Shown here: piece after piece, positions 32,900 through 42,583 of the stretch
Position numbering within the stretch: position 1 is the first letter of the stretch
Layout: each line of letters starts with the position of its first letter
Assembly (NCBI GenBank): GCA_023374025.1
Contig: SIJG01000077.1
Coordinates: forward strand, 564,565 to 628,564
From: Heterodera schachtii
Taxonomy: Eukaryota; Nematoda; Chromadorea; Rhabditida; Heteroderidae
Direction: 5' to 3'
DNA: 64,000 nt
Program-made: the position numbers and the translations under genes
The notes under the pieces: model-generated
What the model saw: the letters and a program-made list of their open reading frames with translations, nothing else
Told to the model about the DNA's origin: nothing
Databases searched by the model: none

Positions 32900-33850
32900 T
32901 CTCCCGATCGCCAATTTCTATTCATCAAACATTGCCCTCACAATTTCCCCACATTCATTTTGCCATTTCTTATTTTATTCACATTTCTTATTTTTCTCTC
33001 TCTCTCTCTTTTCTTCGCCTACCGTATTCAATCGTCTCACTTCTCCGATTTGCAAATTGTTTATGCATTTCTTCGCCATTTTCCCAATCTGCCAATCCCC
33101 CATTTTTCGCTGGCTTTTGGCCGTCATTTATCCGAAAACATTTCCTTTGTCCCAATTTTGCACATTTTTTCATTTCATTCATTCATTCATTCATTCCCCC
33201 CTTTTTGCATTACCATTTTGTTTATCTGATCGGCCTTTGGCCGATTCATTTTGCCGTCTTTGAATTTGTAATTCGCCAACATTTGCTCGGGGGCGTCTCC
33301 CCCGGTCTCCTCCCCCTCCCTTTGTCATTGCGTAACTTGGCCATTTTCATTGTCATTTTCAAATTCATTCGCCAATTTGTAAGGGGGCTCCTCCCCCTGC
33401 TCTCATCCGTCCTCATTTTCACTTATGCCTAATTCTATCGCATTTTCAACATTTGTTTTCCACTAATCACTACTGGGGAGTTGTCTCCCCCAAATTTCAA
33501 TTTCGCCCACCACAAATCGCGGCATTCATTTATCCCCTGCCGTTTGTCACTGTCACCCCCCTTTTTTCAATGGTTTAATTACCCAAGTTTGAGCTGCTAA
33601 TAAATTGTGCTTTTAATTTGTGTGTCTTCAACGGGTGGGAAAGGGAAAAGGGGAGCGAACTCCCTACGTCCATCTCTCGCCTTTCGCCCTCGAACGGGCT
33701 CGCCGCGCAGTCACACGGGACTCACTCGCTTGGAGTGCCCAGCTCGCCTTAGCCCTGCCAACTTAAAAAGAAAAGTTCGGCTGCAGACAAAAAAAATTGG
33801 CATATGATTTGGGAAAAGTGACAAAAAAACAGCGAATGGGTTCAACAATT
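32900..33850. other. C/T-rich non-coding stretch
   Basis: Pyrimidine-rich plus strand with a CATT microsatellite (33,175-33,200), blocks such as GGGGGCTCCTCCCCCTGCTC, and an AATAAA near 33,600 followed by a GC-rich end (33,640-33,770). Composition differs from host DNA and may belong to the same element as 32.2-32.9 kb. Open frames here are low-complexity. Confidence 0.35.
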
Positions 33851-34359
33851 TTTAATTACATTTATATTATTAAATAAAATAAATGGGTCGTGTGATTCTG
33901 ATTAAATATTATTGGCAATACTAATTTTCCGTTATTTTCATTCCTTTTTATCATTTAATTATAAAAAGATAACTTTTTTGAATATTTATTTAATTTAAAT
34001 TTATAAATTTAGGTGACTGAACTGAATTAGATTTGTATATTATTAGGGATGTCAATTTTATGTAAATACATATTTTTTCTTGGCTTCTCCATGCTCTAAA
34101 TAGTAGGAAAAACTTTATTTCATTAATTTTAAAATAAATTCCCAATTTAATTCAATGGCATTGCTTTGTGCCGCCGAGCTAGACTGTATTTTGCCGCTTG
34201 GGCAGACACATGAATGCCTTTAGGTTCTAATTAGACCAATGTTGATATTCATCATCATCATCATCATCATCGGAGTTTGCTCGATAATCTCCTGTTCAAC
34301 ATCAAATATCAGCAACAGATTGAAGCTTTTCGGTTGTTCGGAAATTTATAATTTATTTT

Positions 34360-35250
34360 GGTGCCGCGTCGTTGCGCGAAAACCGCAAAAAAGGGCGTTG
34401 CGCGAAAACCGCAAAAATGGGTATTTTGCTAAAACCGCAAAAAAGGGCGTTGCGCGAAAACCGCAAAAATTTTATAATTTATTTATTTAAGTGTTATTAA
34501 GCAAATTAATCAAATAAAATTATTTTACAATTAATTTTTTTAAATATTATAAGCAATTTATCTCAAATAATAAAATATATGTATAACATCCATAGATTAA
34601 TTTTTTGACAAACAACTAGAGAAATCTCGACTGTAATATATTTGCTTAAATGATAAAAATATATATAATTTTATTCCTATTTTAATTTTATATACTTTCG
34701 GATATGATTGAAACTATTGAAATTTTTTATTAAAAAATTTATGACGATTGTTCAAAATTCATAGATTTTTGAGGACCCAAGAGGTCAAACTTGCAAAAAA
34801 TTTACTCAGAAGAAATTCTTTGGCGTGCCATAAAGCCGAAGGCTCTTAACATAAATAAATGAGGACTGAAGGTTTGATTATAATCCTACTGCTGATGAAA
34901 CATCATTTTAAATTATTAGCATTATTATTTAATATTATAATAAGTTATGTTAAGTATTAAATAGATTTGGATAATCCTACTGCTGAATTGACTAAGCAAG
35001 AGAATGTAAATCAACTTTATTTACTTCGAATGGGGGCATTTTCAAGCGATCATAGACCAAATTGATTGAATTAAATGTTTAATTATATTTATTAGGGATT
35101 TACTTTAATAAATAAATATAAAATAATTTTATTTGATTAATTTTCTTAATAACATTTAAATGAATAAATTATAAAATTTTTGCGGTTTTCGCGCAACGCC
35201 CTTTTTGTGACGTTATCATTTTTGCGGTTTTCGCGCAACGACGCGGCACC
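34360..35250. mobile_element. Foldback element with GCGTTGCGCGAAAACCGC repeats in both termini
   Basis: The left end is GGTGCCGCGTCGTTGCGCG followed by four tandem units of about 33 bp containing GCGCGAAAACCGCAAAAA (34,372-34,470; one unit is diverged). The right end (35,175-35,250) has two units in reverse complement, ending CGACGCGGCACC. The centre is AT-rich and non-coding. The design matches the 10.3- and 25.8-kb elements, but the sequence is unrelated. Flanks are AT-rich, so a target duplication cannot be decided. Confidence 0.88.
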
Positions 35251-35778
35251 TATATATTTTTTAGTTGAATAATATTAAATGTAATTTTTTCAAAAATTAA
35301 GAAATGTTTAAAAGGGTTTTCGAGATCATAATAAACATTATACCCAATTTTCTATTTAAACTTACGGCCTTGAAATTACTTTAAACTCGAAACAAATTTT
35401 ATAAGTAGCATAATATTTTTAAAAATTAATTCCCAACAGTTTGTCATTTTGTTTGGTTCAACATTTAAACTTTTTTATTGCAAAATTAGAAATATGCAAG
35501 TTTACAATTATAGATTGCATATCTTAAACAAAATATTTTTAACAAAACTTTTTTTTTACCATTTTTCATTAAACTTAAAATAGAAATTAAAAACAGAAAA
35601 GAATTCACTCAAAATTCCATATAAAGATAATTGTGTGTATGTATGATAATTTGAATTGTTTTCCTTTTTCGTAAAAATGATTTCAAACAAAGAAATATTT
35701 GATTTGGGATTTTATTGGTTTTCGGCATAGTAAAAATATATAATTTTATTTGTTTTTAAGGGTTTTTTGTGTGTAAAT

Positions 35779-36572
35779 CAGGGATGTTGCGAATAGAAAA
35801 ATAAAATACGAGACACGAGAAAAACGAGGCAAAAATAAAACACGAGATACGAGACACGAGACGATACGCCCCCAAAAACACGAGAATACGAGACACGAGA
35901 CGAGATTTTTTTACAAAAAAAAATCAAAATTTTTGATTATTCTTTTTACGTAGAAATGTTCGGGCCGGAATTTTATTTATTTTTACAACAATTGTGAGTT
36001 AAAGGGTCCGGCGGTGCCGATAGGCGCCGTCGGGGAAAATTTTGAAAATTTAGTTGCATTTTGTTAAGAGATTTTATCCATAAAATGATCAATATTCTGG
36101 TTTTTGAATTAATTTTTAAAATTTTAGGGAATTTAGGGTCCGGCGGTTTTCGGAAATCCTGTCACCATTTATTAAAATTTTGCACAAAAAATTGGATTTT
36201 TGACTGTTTAAAAAAAGAAAGAATATTAAATGTTTTTTCGAGGGTTGGAAAATCTCATAATTAATTTTTAAAAATATTAATGACAAATAATTTTATTCTG
36301 TGGGAATCGAACCAAGACAAAAAACCAAAATAAAGACTGGAGACTTAGCCACTTGACTAAATGTTTACACTTTAGTTTTATGTAAAAGAATAAATCAAAT
36401 TATTATTTTTTAATTTTTCTTTTTCTCTTAATTTTCCCAAAAATATTTCTCTAAACCCCGCCCCGCCCCCCAATCTTACCAGTGCATAAAAATCTCGTGT
36501 CTCGTGCCAAAATACGAGATGAGACACCCCAAAAACACGAGATTACGAGACACGAGACGAGCAACATCCCTG
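35779..36572. mobile_element. hAT-like non-autonomous element, 8-bp target duplication GTGTAAAT
   Basis: Identical 12-bp ends to the 16.87-kb element (CAGGGATGTTGC and GCAACATCCCTG). Target duplication GTGTAAAT at 35,771-35,778 and 36,573-36,580. Subterminal parts are tandem ACGAGACACGAGA words and their complement, a different simple repeat from the other copy. Inside are a palindromic module (about 36,003-36,030) and a tRNA-like segment on the minus strand. No transposase. Confidence 0.93.
36300..36362 (-). other. tRNA-like segment inside the second hAT-like element
   Basis: On the minus strand TTAGTCAAGTGGCTAAGTC resembles a tRNA A-box and D-arm, and GGTTCGATTCCCACAG is a perfect B-box with T-arm. 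Anticodon and acceptor stems are not convincing. Probably a tRNA-derived relic carrying Pol III promoter elements. Confidence 0.55.
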
Positions 36573-36580
36573 GTGTAAAT

Positions 36581-37060
36581 GTTTAAGGAAAAGAAAAAAA
36601 AGTATTTTTTGTTTTATACATCTTTCTTTTTTAATTATTTTTTTTATTGTCTTTATTTCTGTTTTTTTTTGTTTGTTTATTAGTTTTTATTTATTTTTTT
36701 CTTTGTATGAAACCAATATGCTGATTTATGCTTGATCTTTAATCGATTGTGAGATAGTAAAATTGAATTGATTTATGTAAACACAATTTTCTGCAGGCTC
36801 ATCTTCATTATTAATGCTGCATTAATTGCCGTCGGCCATTCGCGTCCTGCCGCTCTTTACTTTGGGTAAGCTTAAAGTAATAGACTGGTGTACTCGGCAA
36901 TGCGAAAAAGTAGCTGAGTCTATTTTTCTGGGTGGAATAATTATGTTTGTAAGATTTAGATAAGAATGAAGAATGGTGAAGACAGCAGAACCTTTTAGTG
37001 AAGACACTTGGGTTACGAATTAGTTGTGATGTCATCTCAAGTGTGAGACTTTATAAATTA
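36581..37060. other. Gene-free stretch
   Basis: T-rich (36,600-36,720), then a short GC-richer part around 36,820-36,880 with no conserved frame. No gene called. Confidence 0.35.
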
Positions 37061-37069
37061 TCATTATTA

Positions 37070-37155
37070 TATCGAAGGATTTTGAGGCATACGACATTAT
37101 ATCATTATTACACCGAAGGATTTTGAGGCATACAACATTATTTCGGCTGACTAAA
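37070..37155. repeat. Tandem pair of a GAAGGATTTTGAGGCATAC box
   Basis: Two copies about 50 bp apart, with a third at 29,940. The second is followed by ATTTCGGCTGACTAA, close to TTTTCGGCTAACTGA at 29,970. These look like ends of a dispersed element. Confidence 0.6.
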
Positions 37156-37169
37156 AAACCGTAATTGGA

Positions 37170-37335
37170 TTCGATAGATTAACAAGGGCCCGTATTAAAG
37201 ATCTCAAAAATCGACTCTCTACGACAAGCCCTGGTCCAGAAATGGAGCAAAATATCCATTCAGAAGCTGCGGTCAATGTGTCCGGAAACTTTTGGGACAA
37301 CTTCGTTAAAATCCTTTTTAAAGAAATTTCAACGG
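37170..37335 (+). CDS. Possible exon, unrecognised
   Basis: An open segment encodes DLKNRLSTTSPGPEMEQNIH, then NVSGNFWDNFVKILFKEIST, ending at a GTATGT donor. A weak match (NCSENFWFYFVKDKK) occurs at 38,660-38,715. No start codon or partner exon could be linked. It may be a relic of a duplicated gene. Confidence 0.3.
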
Positions 37336-37734
37336 TATGTGATATATTTTTAGTAAAGTTCAAGAAATATTACAGATTTTTAAAAATAAAAAGTGAATCA
37401 TTGATTTTAATAATGTTAAATAATAAATTTTCATTAATTGTTATGTGAAGGTTTTTGCTGAGTTTGTGAGTTATTCCCTCCCCTATGGGTCGATTATTGA
37501 AAATTTTCAACAAAATATACCAAAATCAAAAAATTTAACTGTTATGGAAGGATTTTTTGTTTTTTTTTTGGGGGGGGGGGGGGTTAAAACCATATTTGGC
37601 AGTTTTTAGTCCGTATATTTTAGAGTCGGAAAAAATTTCAGGGAACATAAACCGGGAACAGAGTCCCCGTCTTTTGGAGGTTCAAACCATATTAGGCATC
37701 CAACCCAGAACTCAATTAAAAATGCCGAAGGCTT

Positions 37735-37815
37735 GATTCAAGCATAACCAATATCACAATTCTCAACGGCATAAAAAGAGGGCTTGATTTAAGATCCCAA
37801 TTCTCAATCAATGTA
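37735..37815 (-). repeat. Isolated fragment of the 51-bp array, inverted
   Basis: About one and a half units of the array repeat in reverse complement (GGCTTGATTCAAGCATAACC, TCTCAACGGCATAAAAAGAG). It is 8.5 kb from array 2 and has no family gene beside it. Confidence 0.8.
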
Positions 37816-38640
37816 TTATCACTGATCAGGAATATAGCGATCACATTTTTCCAAACAAATTCCTAAACTGAAATTTAAAGTTTCATTTAATCAGTGCTTG
37901 GAAATTTAAATAAATATTTTTTTATTGCTAAAATATTAATTTATGAAGTATATTATAAATTATATTTTGTAATTTAAAATGCCGAAAATCTATACAAAAT
38001 GAGCACAACTATTAGAAAAGTCTGTTACAAAATTAGTAAATTGAATCAAAAAAATTTTTCTACCTTGGGAAAAACACACAATCTCTAAGCAAAATTATAG
38101 AAAGCTGTAGCAAAAAAATAACGAACATTGTTTAGCTGTTTGAACTCTTAAAAATATGAAAATAAACATAAAATAACAAATTTTTAAAAAACGATTTTAT
38201 TAATAAAGAAAAATGGCATACGGTACAAAAATTTGGATTTTATGAATATTTTTTCAAAATATATGCAAAAGTAGAGACTGTGTTAGTACATTAACAAAAT
38301 CTTATTTAAACATTTTTTCCATGTTTCAGCTTTTGGTGACAAATTGTGCAAGTATAAAGCAAATTTTGGCAATTTAAATGAAACTCTTCGCAAGAAATTA
38401 ACGAAAAATTGAAAACAATGTTCAAAAAAGAATGAGAGTTCGAAAAAGTTATACATTTTTAAATAATTCAGTCCTTTACCAAATGACTCACCATTTTATG
38501 ATAAATGTTCCTAATTGGTTTTCACTAATTATGGTTTAAATATATTTTTGTCTACCCAACCATTAATTTGAAAAATGGGTGGTCAATTATTTTGTTGCTT
38601 GTCCCTAATTAAAAATATCTAATATTTTATTAATAAAAAT
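37816..38640. other. Gene-free AT-rich stretch
   Basis: No gene, RNA or clear repeat border. Confidence 0.4.
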
Positions 38641-38769
38641 ATTAGCATATTAAAATACTTGTGAACTGTAGCGAGAACTTTTGGTTTTACTTCGTAAAAG
38701 ACAAAAAAGAATGCCAAAATATGAATCAAAAGCAACACAAAAACTCGCAACAGCCTTCAGTTGTATGTA

Positions 38770-38920
38770 CCAGGGATGGGCCAAATCGAAAAATAAAATG
38801 CGAAACGCGAAATTTGCGAAAGAAAAAACGCGAAATGAAAATAAATGCGAAAGGCGAAATTTCAAAAAAACGCAAAATTGCGAAACGTGAAAGCAAAATC
38901 ATAAAGCAAAAATCAGCATG
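38770..38920. repeat. One-ended relic of a CAGGGATG hAT-like element
   Basis: Begins CAGGGATGGGCC and continues with GCGAAACGCGAAATTTGCG-type simple repeats like the subterminal part of the 16.87-kb element. The other end is absent. It lies just downstream of the last exon of the tandem-repeat secreted gene. Confidence 0.65.
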
Positions 38921-38931
38921 AAAAGTTGAAC

Positions 38932-39903
38932 CTAGAAGCCTAAAACCAGGTTTGAGTTCTTACCAGAAGCATCTTTCTTCTTCTTGATGGCAATTTTTGG
39001 ATCAGACTTTGGCGCATTGTTCGGCTGTTTATTGCCAATTTTTTGGTCGATGCTAATGGACACTTCTTTGGCATCCAGTTTTGGCAAAATGCCCAATTTG
39101 TTAGAATTCTTTGTACTTTTGGCATCCACTAATGGCATTTGCTGCATTTGATCGGTCTTTTTTATATACTCCTCAGTGACTGCGTTATCGGCAGCGCTTT
39201 TGGCGTCCGAAATTGGCATTTTTATTTCAGTCTTTTTTGGTGCTTTGTTCGGCTGTTTATTGGCAATTTTTTGGGCGTTGCTAATGGTCACTTCTTTAGC
39301 ATCCAGTTTTGGCAAACTGTCCACTTTGTTAAAAATCTTTGTACTTTTGGCACGCACGATTGGCATTTTGTGTACTTGATCGATCATTTTTATATTCTTC
39401 GCAATGACTGCTTTATCGTCAGCAATTTTGGCGTCAGAAACTGGCATTTTTTCTTCGGTCAATTTTGGTGTATTGTTCGACTGTTTATTGCCAATTTTTT
39501 GGTCGGTGTTAGTGCTCACTTCTTTGGCATTCAGTTTTGGCAAAATGTCCAATTTGTTAAAAATCTTTGTACTTTTAGCACGCACGATTGGCATTCTGTG
39601 CATTTGATCGATCATTTTTATATTCTTCGCAATGACTGCTTTATCGGCAGCGACTTTGGCATCAGAAATTGACATTTTCTCTTCAGTTGTAAATCCTCTT
39701 CCCACCTTAAAAGGCCATTTTCCATTTGGGTTCCCAAAATCAATCATTTTTAATTTTCTGCTCAGACCACGGACACTGAAGTTTGCTAGCGGTTTGACCT
39801 TGAAACCTTTCACCTTTTTAATAAGGCTTGGTTTTTGACAAGCACACAACTCAAAAATGAAGAAAATTAGCAGTGGAAAAATAAAAATTGGAATATAATT
39901 CAT
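38932..39903 (-). CDS. Secreted protein with three 76-residue tandem repeats
   Basis: Unrecognised. The start at 39,903 gives a leader (MNYIPIFIFPLLIFFIFELC, cleavage likely after CACQ). A short unique region follows (residues about 25-72, with FGNPNGKWPFKVGRGF), then three repeats of 76 residues (228 bp) at about residues 73-148, 149-224 and 225-300. Each carries a KM-x-[IV]SDAK, an MPIVRAKSTKIFNK-type segment, LPKLDAKEV and QKI-NKQ-N-AP. Lysine-rich, no membrane segment after the leader. Repeats 1 and 2 are closest; repeat 3 has diverged in the middle (VTEEYIKKTDQMQQ). A GGTAAGAA donor-like site lies at about 38,962, just before the stop, so a further exon may exist downstream, where a hAT relic now sits. 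Repeat structure and leader fit a hypervariable secreted effector or a structural secretion; neither is shown. Confidence 0.75.
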   Translation of the reverse strand: MNYIPIFIFPLLIFFIFELCACQKPSLIKKVKGFKVKPLANFSVRGLSRKLKMIDFGNPNGKWPFKVGRGFTTEEKMSISDAKVAADKAVIAKNIKMIDQMHRMPIVRAKSTKIFNKLDILPKLNAKEVSTNTDQKIGNKQSNNTPKLTEEKMPVSDAKIADDKAVIAKNIKMIDQVHKMPIVRAKSTKIFNKVDSLPKLDAKEVTISNAQKIANKQPNKAPKKTEIKMPISDAKSAADNAVTEEYIKKTDQMQQMPLVDAKSTKNSNKLGILPKLDAKEVSISIDQKIGNKQPNNAPKSDPKIAIKKKKDASGKNSNLVLGF

Positions 39904-40540
39904 CTTAATTTTTATTTTATTATAATAAAATTAATTTATTAAAATAAGAATTAAAAAGAGAAAATTAAAATTCAGATTATTAGCCTAAAAATAATAATAA
40001 TGAATATTTTATGCATAAATTAGTGAAAAGAAATTTCTAATAATGGTAATGGCAAATTGATTGAGAATATTCAATAAAAAGGCAATAATCTAATTCTTAT
40101 GAATTAACGTAAAACAAATTTTTACAAAATAAAAAGATATGTAAAATAGGAGGGAAATTTAGGGAGTGTAAAATGACAAAAGCTATTCAAAAAAGTAACA
40201 GAATTAAGCCAAATCAGTATTGAGATAAATATTTTTTAAATTCAATCATTCTTGTCATGAAAATAAATAAATAAATTTTGGAGATGCATTTTTTGATAAA
40301 ATTTTCCGTTTCTTAGATTATATTTTCTTAAATTTTATACGAATCTTAGAGGTGTATTTCTTTCTTTGTGGGGTATTTTTGGTTTTTATTACCTTTTTGT
40401 TAATAAATTTTCGGCTAAATGCCAAAATAGGTCAAATATAAAATAGGCACTAATAACTAAAAAGTAGCTTAACAACCACCAAAAAAAAAACTTGTTTTTC
40501 GTACATTTCAGGTCATTGGGAGCTCAGGAAAATAGTTAAA
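39904..40540. other. 5' flank of the tandem-repeat secreted gene
   Basis: AT-rich; no promoter motif can be named. Near 40,345-40,470 there are words shared with other repeats (GGTGTATTTCTTTC, AAATAGGCAC). Confidence 0.35.
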
Positions 40541-40547
40541 CGTACCA

Positions 40548-41016
40548 GATGTTTTCGACAGTGGTTGATTTCGACAGTGATTGGTTTCGACAGTAGTTTT
40601 AAATTCTTTTTTCTATATAATTTACTGTACATATGAATTAATATTTAAATAAATTTGTATAAACAAAATTTATAATTTAAATAATAATGAATTAAATGAT
40701 AATTTTTGTCAAAAGATATATCGCTTTCACTTTTTTTATACAAACATTTATTGTTCACTCAAAAATACAACAAAATTCCTAGATAAGCTTCTTGAATCGC
40801 GTGAGAAATTCCTGCTAATAAATGCCGGATTTGGCAGGCTCTTGTAGCAGAAATCGAAAATCGTAAGCCCCTCTACAATGTATAAGAGCATGTGCTTATC
40901 ATTTTAATTTTAAAAATTTAATTTTACTTGTAACATATAGGACAAGATTTTTTAAAAACAAAAGTTTACTGTCGAAACCAACACTGTCGAGATCACCACT
41001 GTCGAAAACTAACAGC
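40548..41016. mobile_element. Element with TTTCGACAGTGG repeats in inverted termini
   Basis: The left terminus has three units of 16-18 bp around TTTCGACAGTGRTT (40,551-40,600). The right terminus (40,970-41,015) has three in reverse complement, ending CCACTGTCGAAAACTAAC. The centre is AT-rich and non-coding. Same plan as the 10.3- and 25.8-kb elements, with GACAGTGG in place of GTCAGTGG. No clear target duplication. Confidence 0.8.
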
Positions 41017-41199
41017 ACCAAAACTAAAATTACTAAATAGTCTCATATTTTTTTAAATTTTAAATCAACAACAATTTATCGTTGCCGAGCAGGTCAAACC
41101 AGGATAAGAATCCTACCCCTTTTACTACCAGTAAACCTCATTTTTATTTACTACGGGCCTCTCCTGTTCCCCAAATTTTTTGAAGAAAAATTAAATTTT

Positions 41200-42430
41200 A
41201 AAATTTTGCTAAATTTTTCAAAATACAAAAATAAACAATTCTTGGTTGAATTTTATAACAAATCGCGCCACTTTTTCCCCTCGCGGCGCCTATGGACGAT
41301 CCCCCCCCCCCCGTATCCCCCTGTTCTGCGTCGCAATGGTGAACTTTTTGGTCTGTCACATGTTGAGCATTTTCATCTGTGTACAATGATGCAAAAATTT
41401 TGGCTTAAATTATTATTATTTTGAGGATTTTGGGCAATTTATCCTAAATAATTGGATTAATCATAAAAAATTCTCCTTTCGTTGTAAAATTTCGCATTAA
41501 ACTTTCAAAAATTTTCTCGGCGGTGCCGATAGGCACCGCCGAACCCCCTCCCTATTGATAGTCCTTTGAAAAAATTACGCTGCAAAAAAAAGCAGTTTTG
41601 AAAAGCAACAAAATAGTCAAATTTATGAACCATTAACAGATTTGATTCCCGATCTCTTTTCAAATTTTTTATGAAATAAAAAAATTAAAAAGAGAAAATC
41701 ACATTATTAGCCGAAAAATAATAATGAATTTTTTTATGTAATAGTAATGTAAAAATTGAATGACATCAAAAGATACAGATTTGGGTGGCAGATGAGAAAC
41801 TAAATTCCTGAATTAAAATAAAATTATTTGACATGAGCATTTTTAATTTTGTTTCGCGCTCCTCTGTGATTTTTCTCAAAAATCCCAAATTTGGCTTTGC
41901 CTTAACTTTCGAAAAAGTTAATTTAAATATAATTATTTTAATCGTAAATCCTGGCCATGAACCTTCAGCATACAAAAAGCGATAAAACAATCAATAACCG
42001 GCTTGGACATTTAACGAATCAAATTTTTGCAATTGACATAAGCGCACTCATCTCGACTCATTGTCAGCAGACCCTATGAAGAATAAATGTAAAGCCATGA
42101 TTAGCCTTAAATTGATATCAAATGCTTAATACTGGTTGAAATCGGTAGCTCCGAATAGCTGTAGGAAAATTTTTGGGGATTGAAACCCATTTTAAAACGA
42201 AACAAATTTCGCGGTGGTCAGATAGGAATTTTTTAAAACTTTCCTGTTTTTGACGCAATTGAAAGTGTAATTCGTTGTATGATCAAAGTGATTAAAACCT
42301 CAAAAAACTTTATGTTGAACATTTTCATCTGTGTACAATGATATAAAAATTTTGGGAAAAAAGGTTATATTCTGAGAGTTTTCGCCGATTTATCCTAAAA
42401 TAATTGTGTGATGTGAGAAAATAGGATTGA
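41200..42430. repeat. Repeat-rich stretch: palindromic modules and a duplicated 120-bp segment
   Basis: Palindromic modules at about 41,280-41,295 (half) and 41,518-41,548 (GGCGGTGCCGATAGGCACC). The segment 41,355-41,470 (GAGCATTTTCATCTGTGTAC) is repeated at 42,310-42,425. A C-run of 12 lies near 41,300. No gene supported. Confidence 0.5.
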
Positions 42431-42583
42431 GAAAATTATAATTAACCTAGCAGAGTCAAATATTCACCATAAGGAATTCTCTTTTTATTGTTAAATTTTT
42501 AATTAAATCGATTTTTAAAATAGTTTTTTTAATTATTTAAAATTGAAAATTCAGCAACAAAATTTATCGCACATTGTATAATC

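Noticed and set aside
32658..33432. Long overlapping plus-strand frames after 32.65 kb
   Set aside because: Pyrimidine-rich low-complexity translation without domains or splice evidence.
36811..37035. Minus-strand frames at 36.8-37.0 kb
   Set aside because: Two overlapping frames of similar length with no motif; no support beyond chance openness.
39139..39838. Plus-strand frames opposite the 76-residue repeats
   Set aside because: They recur every 228 bp exactly as shadows of the minus-strand repeats and have no leader or motif.
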